Source of the DNA: Chromohalobacter canadensis
GTDB taxonomy: Bacteria > Pseudomonadota > Gammaproteobacteria > Pseudomonadales > Halomonadaceae
Direction: 5' to 3'
DNA: 64,000 bases
NCBI RefSeq assembly: GCF_034479555.1
Contig: NZ_CP140151.1
Span: forward strand, 186,001 to 250,000
Position 1 is the stretch's first letter, and each line of letters opens with the position of its first letter. The notes beneath the pieces are model-generated. The model did not search any database and was not told the origin of the DNA. It saw only the letters and a program-made list of their open reading frames with translations. Positions 1 through 8,784 of the stretch are shown here, piece after piece. A program made the position numbers and the translations under genes.

Positions 1-1224
1 CGCGTCTATCGCCACTCCGGATCGATGCTCCTGCCCTCGGTCATCGCCCTCGCCGTCATGTATGGCGCAGCGCTCCTGGCCAGCGAGGTCCCCATACTTC
101 AACTCGATCTGGTCAGTTGGTTCGGTGGCGGTGACACCGAGGTGATAGGTAACTTCGATGCCACCTCGATGGCCTTTTTGGTATGGATCGTAGTGTTGAT
201 GGTGTATGTGTATATCGCTTCGACACTCCCCGTCTGGAAGCTGTTGCAGCCGCGCGATTATATCAACTCGCACCAGCTCGTCGTCGGCCTGGCGCTTTTG
301 TATCTGGGGCTACTTTTTGGTGCGCCGGAAATGACCGCGCCCAGCGTCAACGGCGAAGCCGAAGTCAGTTGGTATCCGCTACTGTTCATCACCATCGCCT
401 GCGGGGCGATTTCAGGCTTCCATGGCTTGGTCGCCTCGGGCACCACATCCAAGCAGCTCGATAAAGAAACCGACGCCCGCATGATCGGTTATGGTGGTGC
501 CCTGGGCGAAGGCATGCTGGCGATGATCGCGATCATCGCCGTGGGTACCTTGTTCGCCTCCGGCACCGATTTCACTGCGACCTACTCGAGCTTTTCCGCG
601 GCCGGCTCCAATGGGCTCGGTTCGTTCGTGAAAGGCGCCGGGCAACTCGCCGGCAACCTCGGCATTCCCGAGCACATGGGCTCGACCCTGGTCGCGGTGA
701 TCGTGGTCAGCTTCGCCGCCACCACCCTGGATACCGCCGTACGTCTGATGCGTTACATCATCGCCGAACTGGGTAACGAATACGGTATGCCAGTGATCGC
801 TCGCAAGCATGTCGCGACCAGCATCGCCGTCATTACCAGCGCGGCGTTGGTGATTCTGCCGGAAGGCCCCAATGGCTTCGGCTCGGGCGGTTATCTGCTA
901 TGGCCGCTGTTCGGTACCAGTAACCAGTTGCTGGCCGGTATCACGCTAATGCTGGTCTCGGTATGGCTCAAACGTCAGGGGCGCCCGGTGGTCTTCACCC
1001 TGGTGCCGATGCTATTCCTGCTGGTCATGACACTGTGGGCCATGGCACAGCAAGTGATCTTCACCTGGTCGGGCTTCGGCGATGCCGACCGCAACTTGCT
1101 GCTGTTCACCTTTGGCAGCTTGATCATGGTGTTCACGCTATGGATCCTGCTCGAGGCCTCGCGCAGCTTCCGCCAGGGCCCGACAGCCTCGCAAGAGTCG
1201 TTGAGTTCCGATGACGCGCGCTGA
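1..1224 (+). CDS. cstA: CstA-family carbon starvation transporter, C-terminal part (5' end outside window)
   Basis: The reading frame is open from the first base and gives about 407 residues, so the start codon lies upstream of the window. The protein is a polytopic inner-membrane protein with at least seven hydrophobic segments. The stretches with WYPLLFITIACGAISGFHG and SFAATTLDTAVRLMRYI are typical of the CstA/BtsT family, whose members import peptides or pyruvate when carbon is scarce. Full members are about 550-700 residues, so roughly half is visible. The 3' end overlaps the next gene by 14 bases, indicating translational coupling. The family is clear, but the substrate cannot be told from sequence. 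Confidence 0.9.
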   Translation, partial: RVYRHSGSMLLPSVIALAVMYGAALLASEVPILQLDLVSWFGGGDTEVIGNFDATSMAFLVWIVVLMVYVYIASTLPVWKLLQPRDYINSHQLVVGLALLYLGLLFGAPEMTAPSVNGEAEVSWYPLLFITIACGAISGFHGLVASGTTSKQLDKETDARMIGYGGALGEGMLAMIAIIAVGTLFASGTDFTATYSSFSAAGSNGLGSFVKGAGQLAGNLGIPEHMGSTLVAVIVVSFAATTLDTAVRLMRYIIAELGNEYGMPVIARKHVATSIAVITSAALVILPEGPNGFGSGGYLLWPLFGTSNQLLAGITLMLVSVWLKRQGRPVVFTLVPMLFLLVMTLWAMAQQVIFTWSGFGDADRNLLLFTFGSLIMVFTLWILLEASRSFRQGPTASQESLSSDDAR

Positions 1225-1507
1225 TGACGAACGAACCGCGTCCGCCGGTTGGCGGACGCGGATCAAACGACTCATCGAGGGCTACGACGCGGTGCTGAGC
1301 CTTCAGCACCGCCGTGAGATCGTCCGCGAGCTGCAGGATGAAGAAGATCTTTTCATGCTGCTGTGCTTCTGCGACATGATGGGGATTCCCAACCCCGTCG
1401 GCGACATGACCCTGGAGCTTTACCCCTACATGCTCGAACGCTTTCACGAGTGGCATAAGCGCCAGGGCATGCCCCGCTCACCCCTGGATGGTTTTCGCTG
1501 CTGCTGA
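1211..1507 (+). CDS. small protein ending in Cys-Cys, between cstA and arsA-like gene
   Basis: This is a 98-residue protein with no signal peptide or membrane segment. It has a basic N-terminal region (WRTRIKRL), a middle with LLCFCDMMGIPNP, and a C-terminus ending FRCC directly before the stop. I recall a small bacterial family named for such a terminal Cys-Cys pair ('cory-CC-star') and often found near ArsA-like ATPases; that assignment is from memory and unverified. Its start overlaps the end of cstA, and the ArsA-like gene follows 44 bases later, so the three probably form one transcript. The function is unknown; two adjacent C-terminal cysteines could bind metal or be modified. Confidence 0.75.
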   Translation: MTRADDERTASAGWRTRIKRLIEGYDAVLSLQHRREIVRELQDEEDLFMLLCFCDMMGIPNPVGDMTLELYPYMLERFHEWHKRQGMPRSPLDGFRCC

Positions 1508-1551
1508 GCGGCGCCGATGACGCGTGGCACAACCGAGGAGAGACAGCCGAT

Positions 1552-2493
1552 ATGGCCAAAAGCCTTTTTTTCGGCGGCAAGGGCGGCGTCGGCAAGACCA
1601 GCTGTGCGACCGCTTACGCGCTAAGCTGCGCGGATGCCGGATGGAACACCCTGCTGGTGTCCACCGACCCCGCCCACAACCTGGCCGATCTATTCGGCCG
1701 CCAACCCGGCCCGACGCCAACGCGCATGCGCCCTGGCCTGGATGTCGTCGAACTCGACCCCGACCATGAGACGAAACGCTATCTGGACCAGGTCAAGGCC
1801 AATATCAAGCCCATGGTGAGCGGCGAACGCAGCGCGGCGGTATTCCGCCAGCTCGACTTGGCCCGCCATGCCCCGGGCACCGAGGAAGCCGCCCTGTTCG
1901 ACGCCCTGGTCGGCCTGTTGCTCGATACCGGGCAACACTATGACCGCTTGATTTTCGACACCGCGCCAGGCGGCCATACCGTGCGTTTGCTCGCGCTACC
2001 GGAGATCATGGGGGCCTGGGTGGACGGCTTGATGCAACGTCGCCATAAGGTGCGCAACGATTACAAGGCCTGGCTTGGGGACGGCGAAGTGGTCGATGAT
2101 CCCATCCAGGAGGTACTGATGCGCCGCCGGGGGCGTCTCGCCGCCGCTCGCGAGCACCTGACCTGCCCTGCGCACTCGGCGATGATTTTGGTCGCCAACC
2201 CGGAACGCCTGCCAGCGCTGGAAACCGCGCGCACGCGTGACCTGTTGGAAACCAACGGCCTGAATGTGGGCGCGGTGGTCATCAACAAATGCCTGCCCAC
2301 GACGGTCGATAGTCAATGGCTCGCCAATTGGCGCGAGGAGCAACGCCCGTGGATCGAGCAGCTCGAGACGTCATTCGCGGATCGCATATGCATACGTATC
2401 GAACATCAGCCCCACGCACCCGCCTCGATCGAAGACCTACGCCCGCTCTGCGATGCCCTTGGCGATCTCTCACCCTGGCACGCGCACGCCTGA
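1552..2493 (+). CDS. ArsA/Get3-like ATPase, single domain
   Basis: The protein has 313 residues and begins with a deviant Walker A motif, GGKGGVGKTS (residues 8-17). This is followed by STDPAHNLADLF (switch I region) and FDTAPGGHTVRLL (switch II), the signature of the ArsA/Get3/TRC40 P-loop ATPases. It has one ATPase domain, unlike the duplicated ArsA of arsenite efflux operons. No arsB, arsC or arsR lies nearby, so arsenic resistance is unlikely. Family members handle metalloids or deliver hydrophobic tail-anchored proteins. Linkage to a CstA transporter and a Cys-Cys protein suggests a role with that transporter, which is inference. A GAGGAG ribosome-binding site lies about 12 bases before ATG. 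Confidence 0.87.
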   Translation: MAKSLFFGGKGGVGKTSCATAYALSCADAGWNTLLVSTDPAHNLADLFGRQPGPTPTRMRPGLDVVELDPDHETKRYLDQVKANIKPMVSGERSAAVFRQLDLARHAPGTEEAALFDALVGLLLDTGQHYDRLIFDTAPGGHTVRLLALPEIMGAWVDGLMQRRHKVRNDYKAWLGDGEVVDDPIQEVLMRRRGRLAAAREHLTCPAHSAMILVANPERLPALETARTRDLLETNGLNVGAVVINKCLPTTVDSQWLANWREEQRPWIEQLETSFADRICIRIEHQPHAPASIEDLRPLCDALGDLSPWHAHA

Positions 2494-2517
2494 GCCATTT
2501 GCTTGACACGGACTCGC

Positions 2518-3492
2518 CTAGCGCCCACCGATGACCGACACCACCAACCATGTCGTATAGGTAATAAACGTTACCAATAGCAAGGCCGCCTCCAGGCGGT
2601 TGATACGCCCCTGGCCCTTCCAGCCGATGCCGAACACCGTCAGCGCCAGGGTCAGGCCCGCCATGACCGGCCAATCCCGCACGAGTACCGCGCTATCGAC
2701 ATCGATCGGATTAATGATGCCCGCTAGCCCGACCACGGCGAGGGTGTTGAAGAGGTTGGAGCCCACCACGTTCCCTATGACAAGATCATGCTCGTTCTTG
2801 CGCACCGCGCTGATCGAGGAGGCAAGCTCGGGTAGCGAGGTGCCGATGGCGACCACCGTCAACCCGATGACGAGATCGCTGACCCCGAATGCCGAGGCAA
2901 TATCCACTGCACCCCACACCAACAAACGTGAACTGGCGATCAGCATGACCAGACCCACCAGGGTCCAGGTGATTGCACGCTTGAGTGTCATCTCCTGAGC
3001 ATCAAGATTAGCCGTCGTATTGTCAGCTAGCGCGTCACTTCCCTTCTGGCGTCCACGCATGACGCTATAGGTCAGCAACGCCGCCAGCATCGCCAACAGC
3101 AATACGGCGTCCCAACGCGAGACGTCGCCATCCTGCAGGCACCATAGCGATGCCACCGTCACTAGCATCAATAGTGGCAACTCCTGACGCAGCACTTGGG
3201 AGTGCATCGTCAGCGGGCTGAGCAATGCCACCAGGCCTACGATCAGGCCGATATTGGCAATGTTGGAGCCATAGGCGTTACCCAGCGCGAGGCCGGGATT
3301 GCCTTGCCAGGCGGAAAGCCCTGAGACCATCAATTCCGGCGCCGAGGTGCCAAAGCCGATGATGACCATGCCGATCAACAGCGGCGGTAACCCCAGGTGG
3401 CGCGAGGTCGCCGCTGCACCATCGACGAATCGATCGGCGCTCCATACCAGGACCGCCAATCCCAACGCTACGGCAATGATGGCCATCAGCAC
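2518..3492 (-). CDS. Ca2+/Na+ (or K+-dependent) antiporter, CaCA family
   Basis: This 324-residue inner-membrane protein has about ten hydrophobic segments. Two inverted alpha-repeats are visible, one with GTSAPELMVSGLSAWQGNP and the other with GTSLPELASSISAVRKNE, each followed by a GN(x)3GSN motif. These are the ion-binding repeats of the calcium/cation antiporter superfamily (YrbG-like). GTG at 3492 is the likelier start because AAGGAG lies about 7 bases upstream of it; ATG at 3486 is an alternative. The gene converges with the arsA-like gene. Ion specificity is not readable from sequence. Confidence 0.92.
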   Translation of the reverse strand: MLMAIIAVALGLAVLVWSADRFVDGAAATSRHLGLPPLLIGMVIIGFGTSAPELMVSGLSAWQGNPGLALGNAYGSNIANIGLIVGLVALLSPLTMHSQVLRQELPLLMLVTVASLWCLQDGDVSRWDAVLLLAMLAALLTYSVMRGRQKGSDALADNTTANLDAQEMTLKRAITWTLVGLVMLIASSRLLVWGAVDIASAFGVSDLVIGLTVVAIGTSLPELASSISAVRKNEHDLVIGNVVGSNLFNTLAVVGLAGIINPIDVDSAVLVRDWPVMAGLTLALTVFGIGWKGQGRINRLEAALLLVTFITYTTWLVVSVIGGR

Positions 3493-3690
3493 GGTACGTC
3501 TCCTTGAATATCATTGTCCTTGAATGTCGTTTCGCTGAACGTTGTCGTGTCATGCATGCTATCGCGCTGCCCCGCTATTCTAGCGCAATCGAACGCTCAT
3601 GCTACTGACAAACATACGCACGTGAATGTACGCTGTTCGCGCTTCTGATTTTCTCAGGCAAAAGTCTGTCGGAATAACCCCGCGCCGAAT

Positions 3691-3700
3691 TGCTATAGTG
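3691..3700 (+). promoter_or_regulatory. candidate extended -10 promoter of pqiABC
   Basis: The stretch TTGCTATAGT holds an extended -10 element (TGC then TATAGT) 43 bases before the pqiA start. No good -35 hexamer sits 17 bases upstream, which is tolerated by promoters with an extended -10. Confidence 0.4.
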
Positions 3701-3742
3701 CATGCATCATTCGGCACCATAAACCTATGAGCGAGACTGAGT

Positions 3743-5137
3743 TTGGCAGATAACGTTTCGTCACAAGCGCCTCATCACTCGCCATGCGACGCGGCAACGT
3801 CGATGGCGACGACGCGCCACTCACGGCGACGTCTGCGCGCCTGTCACGAATGCGATTTGCTAGTCGCGCTGCCGCCGTTGCGGCCGAGAGAAAAGGCCGA
3901 CTGCCCGCGTTGCGAACATACGCTGGCCACGCGTCACGACAAGCCTGCCGAGCGTAGCATCGCGCTGGCCGTGGCCGCCTTGATCATGCTAACGCTCTCG
4001 GTGGCTTTTCCCTTCATCAGTTTCGAGGCCCGTGGCGTCACTAATCGCATCGAGCTGACCGAGACCGCCTCGACACTGGTCGGCTTCCACGAACCACTGG
4101 TGGCGATTTGCGTGCTGCTGACAGTGATCATCCTACCCACGGTCTATCTATGTAGCGTCATCTGGCTCTCATTGGGGCTTCTCGGGCACCGCATTCTGCC
4201 CTATTCACGTGGCATCGCCCGCGCCCTGAAGCACTTGACGCCGTGGATGATGGCCGATGTCTTCGTCATCGCCGCGCTGGTCAGTCTCATCAAGGTCGCA
4301 GGAATGGCCGATGTCAGCCTGGGGCTCTCATTCTGGACGTTTTGCGCCTACGCCGTGTTATTGCTACTCACCACCCAGTCCATCGACACCGACTGGATGT
4401 GGTTCGCGCTAGCCAGCGAGCCCTTGGCCCCGGAAGGCGCCCGCTCGGGTGAGCCCGCGACACCGCAAGGCTTGAGCGGATGCGTGACCTGTGGGCTGGT
4501 CAATCGTCTCGATGCGCAGGGTCGTGGGCGTTGTCGACGCTGCGGGGAAACGCTGCACGCGCGAACACCCGGCAGTCGCCAGCGCACGCTGGCCTTGCTG
4601 CTCGCTGCGGTGGTGATGTACATCCCGGCGAACCTTTACCCGATCATGAGCACGACGTCGTTGGGTAACACCTCGCCCTCGACCATCATCGGCGGGGTCA
4701 TGCTGTTTCTACAGCACGGTGACATTCCCATCGCAGTGATCATCTTTACCGCCAGTGTGGTGGTGCCCATCGGCAAGATTCTCGCGCTCGGCTGGTTGTG
4801 CTACGCAGTACGTCATCGCGGCGAGCCGTTCAGTAATGTCACCCGTGTGCGTCTCTATCGCATCACCGAGTTCATCGGTCGCTGGTCGATGGTCGATGTG
4901 TTCGTGGTCGCCATCCTGGTTGCACTAATCCGTGCGGGCGAGTTGATCTCGGTCGAACCCGGACCTGCCGCGCTCTCCTTCGCCAGCGTTGTGATCATCA
5001 CCATGTTGGCGGCCCACAGTTTCGACCCGCGCATGATCTGGGACGACCTCCCCCAGCGCCCTCGACGCGCATGGCGGGATCGTCTGCCGCGACGTATCGC
5101 TACCGTTTCATCACGCAAGGAATCCGACGATGCCTGA
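3743..5137 (+). CDS. pqiA: PqiA, intermembrane lipid transport inner-membrane subunit
   Basis: The protein has 464 residues with two similar halves. Each half starts with a four-cysteine zinc ribbon (CHECD...CPRC near residues 32-57, and CVTCG...CRRC near residues 247-266) followed by about four membrane segments. This is the PqiA layout. It is the inner-membrane partner of the PqiB needle in a lipid transport pathway between inner and outer membranes. The first in-frame start is TTG at 3743, and an ATG at 3803 (MATTRHSRRR) is equally plausible; an ATG at 3727 is out of frame. The stop overlaps pqiB by 8 bases. Confidence 0.93.
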   Translation: MADNVSSQAPHHSPCDAATSMATTRHSRRRLRACHECDLLVALPPLRPREKADCPRCEHTLATRHDKPAERSIALAVAALIMLTLSVAFPFISFEARGVTNRIELTETASTLVGFHEPLVAICVLLTVIILPTVYLCSVIWLSLGLLGHRILPYSRGIARALKHLTPWMMADVFVIAALVSLIKVAGMADVSLGLSFWTFCAYAVLLLLTTQSIDTDWMWFALASEPLAPEGARSGEPATPQGLSGCVTCGLVNRLDAQGRGRCRRCGETLHARTPGSRQRTLALLLAAVVMYIPANLYPIMSTTSLGNTSPSTIIGGVMLFLQHGDIPIAVIIFTASVVVPIGKILALGWLCYAVRHRGEPFSNVTRVRLYRITEFIGRWSMVDVFVVAILVALIRAGELISVEPGPAALSFASVVIITMLAAHSFDPRMIWDDLPQRPRRAWRDRLPRRIATVSSRKESDDA

Positions 5138-6773
5138 AGCTCCACAGCGTGCGACACGCCAATATCGCCGCCGCCTATCGCCGATCTGGATCGTACCGTT
5201 GGTGGCGGTCCTCATCGGTTTATGGATGCTTTACGACAATCTTTCCGGCCTTGGCCCCACGATCACGCTGCAGATGGAAAACGCCGAAGGCATCGAAGCC
5301 GGCAAGACGTTGATCAAGACACGCAATGTCGAGGTCGGCCGGGTCGAGGATGTGACGCTCTCCGATGACATGTCACACACCGTCATCACCGCGCGCATGC
5401 AACCCGACACCGAACGCATGCTCAATGACGATGCGCGTTTCTGGGTGGTCAAGCCACGCATCGATCGCGAAGGCATCAGCGGCCTGGGGACCGTCCTATC
5501 GGGGGCTTACATTCAATTGCTGCCCGGTCACGGCGGGGAGCCCCAACGCGACTTCGATGTGCTCGAACAGCCCCCGGTCGCGCCCCCCGACGCCCCGGGA
5601 ATCCGCATCAACCTGGTCAGCCAGGTGGGCAGCTCGTTGAGCGCCGGCGACCCGATCACCTATCAAGGCTTCACGGTGGGACGCGTGGAAAACACCGAGT
5701 TCGATCCCGACAAGAAGGAAATGCGCCACCGTCTTTACATTCAGTCGCCTTATGATGTGCTGGTCACCGACACCACACGCTTCTGGGTATCCTCAGGAGT
5801 CGATCTGCGCCTGAACTCGCAGGGCTTCCGCGTCAATATCGAGTCAATGGAGTCGCTCATCGGCGGCGGCGTGACCTTCGGGGTCCCCGAGGACGTGGAG
5901 ATGGGTCAGCCCGCCGAATCGGAGGCGACCTATCAGTTGTTTAGCGACGAAGAAAGCGCCCGTGAGGGGACCTTCGATCGTCATCTCGACTATGTGCTAC
6001 TGGTCGACGACACCGTGCGAGGGCTTAGCCACGGCGACCCGGTGGAATATCGCGGCGTGCGCGTCGGTACCGTGGAAACCGTGCCGTGGCGTTTCGCGGC
6101 CCCGCAGCCCAACGCCCTGGATCGCTTTGCGATTCCCGTACTGATTCGCATCGAGCCGCAGCGCTTCGACAACGCCCTGCAAGATTTCGATGCCGATGAA
6201 TGGCGCGCGCGCCTCCAGGGCATGTTCGAGCACGGCCTACGGGCAACGCTCAAACGCGGCAACCTGCTGACCGGAGCGCTGTTCGTGGACTTGAACTTCC
6301 ATGACGATCCCGAGCCTTACGAGCCGCTCACCTTCGAGGGCAAGAAGGTCTTCCCGACGACCACCGGTAGCCTGGCGCAGATCGAGGATAAGGTCTCGAA
6401 CCTGCTGGATAAACTCAACGACGTGCAGATTGAGCCCGTCCTCGACTCACTGAACGAGACGCTGGCGACCACGCAGAACACGATGCGGCAAGTCAACGAG
6501 ATCGCCGATTCGGTGGATGCACTGCTCGACGATCCAGCCACGCGCGAGCTGCCCGGCAATCTCAACAAGACGCTGCGCCAGACCCGCGACACGCTGGAGG
6601 GCTTCTCTCCCGACTCACAGGGTTACCGTGAACTCAACGATACGCTCTCGCGTCTCGAGTCACTGATGCGCGACCTGCAACCCGTGGCGCGCACGCTAAG
6701 CGAGAAGCCCAACGCACTGATCTTCGACAGCGAAGACGCCCCAGACCCGCAACCGAGGGCCCCACGCCAATGA
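5130..6773 (+). CDS. pqiB: PqiB, MCE-domain periplasmic tunnel protein
   Basis: This 547-residue protein has one N-terminal membrane anchor (WIVPLVAVLIGLWMLY, about residues 16-31) and then repeated MCE/MlaD domains. Each MCE domain is marked by G(x)TxIxxxxVxVGxV-like stretches such as LIKTRNVEVGRVEDV, ITYQGFTVGRVENT and VEYRGVRVGTVETV, giving three in all. The C-terminal third is helical and coiled-coil-like. PqiB forms a hexameric tube that spans the periplasm and conducts lipids. The gene overlaps pqiA by 8 bases and pqiC by 4, so the three are co-translated. Confidence 0.94.
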   Translation: MPEAPQRATRQYRRRLSPIWIVPLVAVLIGLWMLYDNLSGLGPTITLQMENAEGIEAGKTLIKTRNVEVGRVEDVTLSDDMSHTVITARMQPDTERMLNDDARFWVVKPRIDREGISGLGTVLSGAYIQLLPGHGGEPQRDFDVLEQPPVAPPDAPGIRINLVSQVGSSLSAGDPITYQGFTVGRVENTEFDPDKKEMRHRLYIQSPYDVLVTDTTRFWVSSGVDLRLNSQGFRVNIESMESLIGGGVTFGVPEDVEMGQPAESEATYQLFSDEESAREGTFDRHLDYVLLVDDTVRGLSHGDPVEYRGVRVGTVETVPWRFAAPQPNALDRFAIPVLIRIEPQRFDNALQDFDADEWRARLQGMFEHGLRATLKRGNLLTGALFVDLNFHDDPEPYEPLTFEGKKVFPTTTGSLAQIEDKVSNLLDKLNDVQIEPVLDSLNETLATTQNTMRQVNEIADSVDALLDDPATRELPGNLNKTLRQTRDTLEGFSPDSQGYRELNDTLSRLESLMRDLQPVARTLSEKPNALIFDSEDAPDPQPRAPRQ

Positions 6774-7420
6774 CCGAGATGACCTTCACTCATACTCGAC
6801 GCCCGACATGCCCGGTGCGGTTTCTCGCCGCCGCCGGGCTGGGACTGTGCATGTCGATGCTGGTCGGCTGTGCCGGACAAAGCATCGACGAGTCGCGCTA
6901 TACGCTCCCCAGTGAAACGCAAAACGTCGACGTCGCCAGCGACTTCAAGGGCAGTGTCTCGCTCGCGCCGCCACGCATGGCGAGCTACCTGAAGGATGAT
7001 GGCATCGTCATGCAACTCGATGACATTCGTATCCATCAGGCACGCCACCATCTATGGGCCGAACCCCTTGATCGTCAACTGCAGGAACGCATGCGCCAGC
7101 ATCTCAGCCAGGCCTTGCCCAACGCCGACGTGCTACGTAGCGGTCAATCCTCCGAGGCATCTACACCGGCGCTGCATGTCCAGCTCGACGTCGACCGTTT
7201 CCAGGGTCGCGACGACGGCATGGCCGTGGTCGACGGACAGTGGCGTATCCGTGACGACAACGACCGCACATTGTCGCGCGAATCCTTTGAGATAGAGCGC
7301 CCGCTGGAGGACGATGGCTATCCTGCGCTGGTAAGGGCGCTGGGCTCGGCTTGGGATACCCTTGGCGATCGTTTGGTCGATGCCTTGGTGGAGGTGGCCG
7401 ACGCGGCGGAGACGAACTGA
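6770..7420 (+). CDS. pqiC: PqiC outer-membrane lipoprotein (YmbA-like)
   Basis: The protein has 216 residues. A hydrophobic signal stretch ends in the lipobox LVGC, which would make the cysteine at about residue 34 the lipidated N-terminus. The body contains the ABC-transport auxiliary fold pattern of PqiC/YmbA, with SRYTLPSET and later LAPPRMASYL...IVMQ. PqiC docks PqiB to the outer membrane. Its start overlaps the pqiB stop by 4 bases. ATG at 6770 and ATG at 6779 are both possible starts. Confidence 0.88.
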   Translation: MTEMTFTHTRRPTCPVRFLAAAGLGLCMSMLVGCAGQSIDESRYTLPSETQNVDVASDFKGSVSLAPPRMASYLKDDGIVMQLDDIRIHQARHHLWAEPLDRQLQERMRQHLSQALPNADVLRSGQSSEASTPALHVQLDVDRFQGRDDGMAVVDGQWRIRDDNDRTLSRESFEIERPLEDDGYPALVRALGSAWDTLGDRLVDALVEVADAAETN

Positions 7421-7519
7421 CACGGCGCTTTATGAAGCCAGGTCACATGGTCGCAACCGCGACGGACGGTCATGCTACAGCCGTTACCTGTGACCGCCGC
7501 GGATGAGGAAGAGTGAGCC

Positions 7520-8218
7520 TCAGGCCGCGAACCGACCTCTGAGACGTGCCACCGCTTGGCTATGCAATTGGCATACCCGCGATTCGCTGACACCGAGCAC
7601 GGCGCCGATTTCCTTGAGGTTGAGCTCTTCCTGGTAATAAAGCCCCAGCAATAGCTTTTCACGTTCGGGGAGTTGTTCGATGGCCTCGACCAAATGGGTG
7701 CGCGCATCGCCTTTCAGCAATGCATCGAGCGGGGTCGCTGGCGCGGTCTCTCCCGCCGGCGGTTCGCCGAGTTCGGACACGACCTCGTCGAATCCCAGCA
7801 GGTAACCGTTATTGGCATCCAGCAGCAGCTGATGATATTCCTCGACGCTCATATCCAGAGCACTGGCGATCTCGCGCTCGTCCGGGGAACGTCCTAACGA
7901 CTGCTCTAGCTTGTGTACCGCCTGATCCAGCGCCCGCACGCTGCGCCGCACGCTGCGCGGCATCCAGTCGCGACTGCGCAGTTCATCGATCATCGCGCCG
8001 CGCACGCGCTGATTGGCGAAGGTGGAAAAACTCGCCCCTTGGGCGGTATCGAAGCGTTCCAGCGCATCGAGTAATCCCACCATGCCGGCTTGAATCAAAT
8101 CATCGAGTTCGACACTGGCCGGTAAGCGTACTTGCAATGCCAGCGCATGACGCCGTACGAGCGGCATGTATTGCTCCAGCAGTGCGCGTTGGTCGATTTT
8201 GCCCTGTGCCGTATACAT
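7520..8218 (-). CDS. fliA: FliA, flagellar sigma factor 28
   Basis: The 232-residue protein has the sigma-70 family regions of FliA. Region 2 contains MPLVRRHALALQVRLP, DDLIQAGMVGLLDALERFD and FSTFANQRVRGAMIDELR. Region 4 at the C-terminus contains YYQEELNLKEIGAVLGVSE and RVCQLHSQAVARLR. FliA directs transcription of late flagellar and chemotaxis genes and is normally held by FlgM, which is not in this window. It is the last gene of the minus-strand flhBAF... run, 134 bases after flhE, and probably has its own promoter as well. Confidence 0.97.
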   Translation of the reverse strand: MYTAQGKIDQRALLEQYMPLVRRHALALQVRLPASVELDDLIQAGMVGLLDALERFDTAQGASFSTFANQRVRGAMIDELRSRDWMPRSVRRSVRALDQAVHKLEQSLGRSPDEREIASALDMSVEEYHQLLLDANNGYLLGFDEVVSELGEPPAGETAPATPLDALLKGDARTHLVEAIEQLPEREKLLLGLYYQEELNLKEIGAVLGVSESRVCQLHSQAVARLRGRFAA

Positions 8219-8268
8219 CTCTATCGCCTCGGATGTTCGGGTCGACGCTCGACGCGACGCCCGCTGAC

Positions 8269-8296
8269 ATTATCGAGCTTCCGGGCCGCCAGCCAA
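8269..8296 (-). promoter_or_regulatory. candidate sigma-70 promoter of fliA
   Basis: On the minus strand, TTGGCT (8296-8291) and GATAAT (8274-8269) are separated by 16 bases, about 50 bases before the fliA start. This would give fliA a promoter separate from flhBAF-flhE. The match is moderate. Confidence 0.35.
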
Positions 8297-8352
8297 GGCC
8301 GGAATAACCCCCGCTTGATGAGCCTTTTCCCGAATTCGTCTTCACCGCTCTC

Positions 8353-8784
8353 TCAGCGGTAATTCACGATCAGTTGCAAGTCCTCGATACGCACGCTTGC
8401 ACTCGGCGCGTTCCGAGAGGCAGTCCGCCGAAAGCGCAGTACAAAAGGTCCTTCAGCTGAAAGCCCCTCCAATGCCTGCGTACCCCCGCGACGCGTCGCC
8501 ATTTCGACACAGCGACGCGGATGACACAGCCATGCCCGCACATCGTTTGGCCCCTTCGTGGCATAACGCCAGGACACCCGCGTGATAAGGCCATCGCCGA
8601 CCGTGTGAGACTCAGGTGGACGCAGAGGCTCCGTACGCTCATCACGTCCCGGTGTCGTCAGCAGCGGCCCACGCGGCAGCGTCACCGCCCAACTGCCGGC
8701 TTCGACGGCTTTCGCCAACGGTGCCATGCTCAGCGTGGCACCTAACGCCACCAGCAATGCCAGGACGCAACCCAGCGATTTCAT
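8353..8784 (-). CDS. flhE: FlhE-like flagellar protein
   Basis: This is a 143-residue protein with a signal peptide (MKSLGCVLALLVALGA..., cleavage probably near residues 24-28). The mature part shows the FlhE pattern, with GSWAVTLPRGPLL, ITRVSWRY and WLCHPRRCVEM containing the two conserved cysteines. FlhE is a periplasmic protein that in enterics limits proton leak through the flagellar export apparatus and sits at the end of flhBA(E) operons. The start at 8784 (MKSLG) is chosen because it gives a clean signal peptide and overlaps the upstream stop as ATGA. A longer in-frame start at 8958 lacks support. Confidence 0.85.
   Translation of the reverse strand: MKSLGCVLALLVALGATLSMAPLAKAVEAGSWAVTLPRGPLLTTPGRDERTEPLRPPESHTVGDGLITRVSWRYATKGPNDVRAWLCHPRRCVEMATRRGGTQALEGLSAEGPFVLRFRRTASRNAPSASVRIEDLQLIVNYR

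Noticed and set aside
1552..2493. Arsenite efflux ATPase
   Set aside because: It has one ATPase domain and no arsB, arsC, arsD or arsR neighbour, so only the family name is used.
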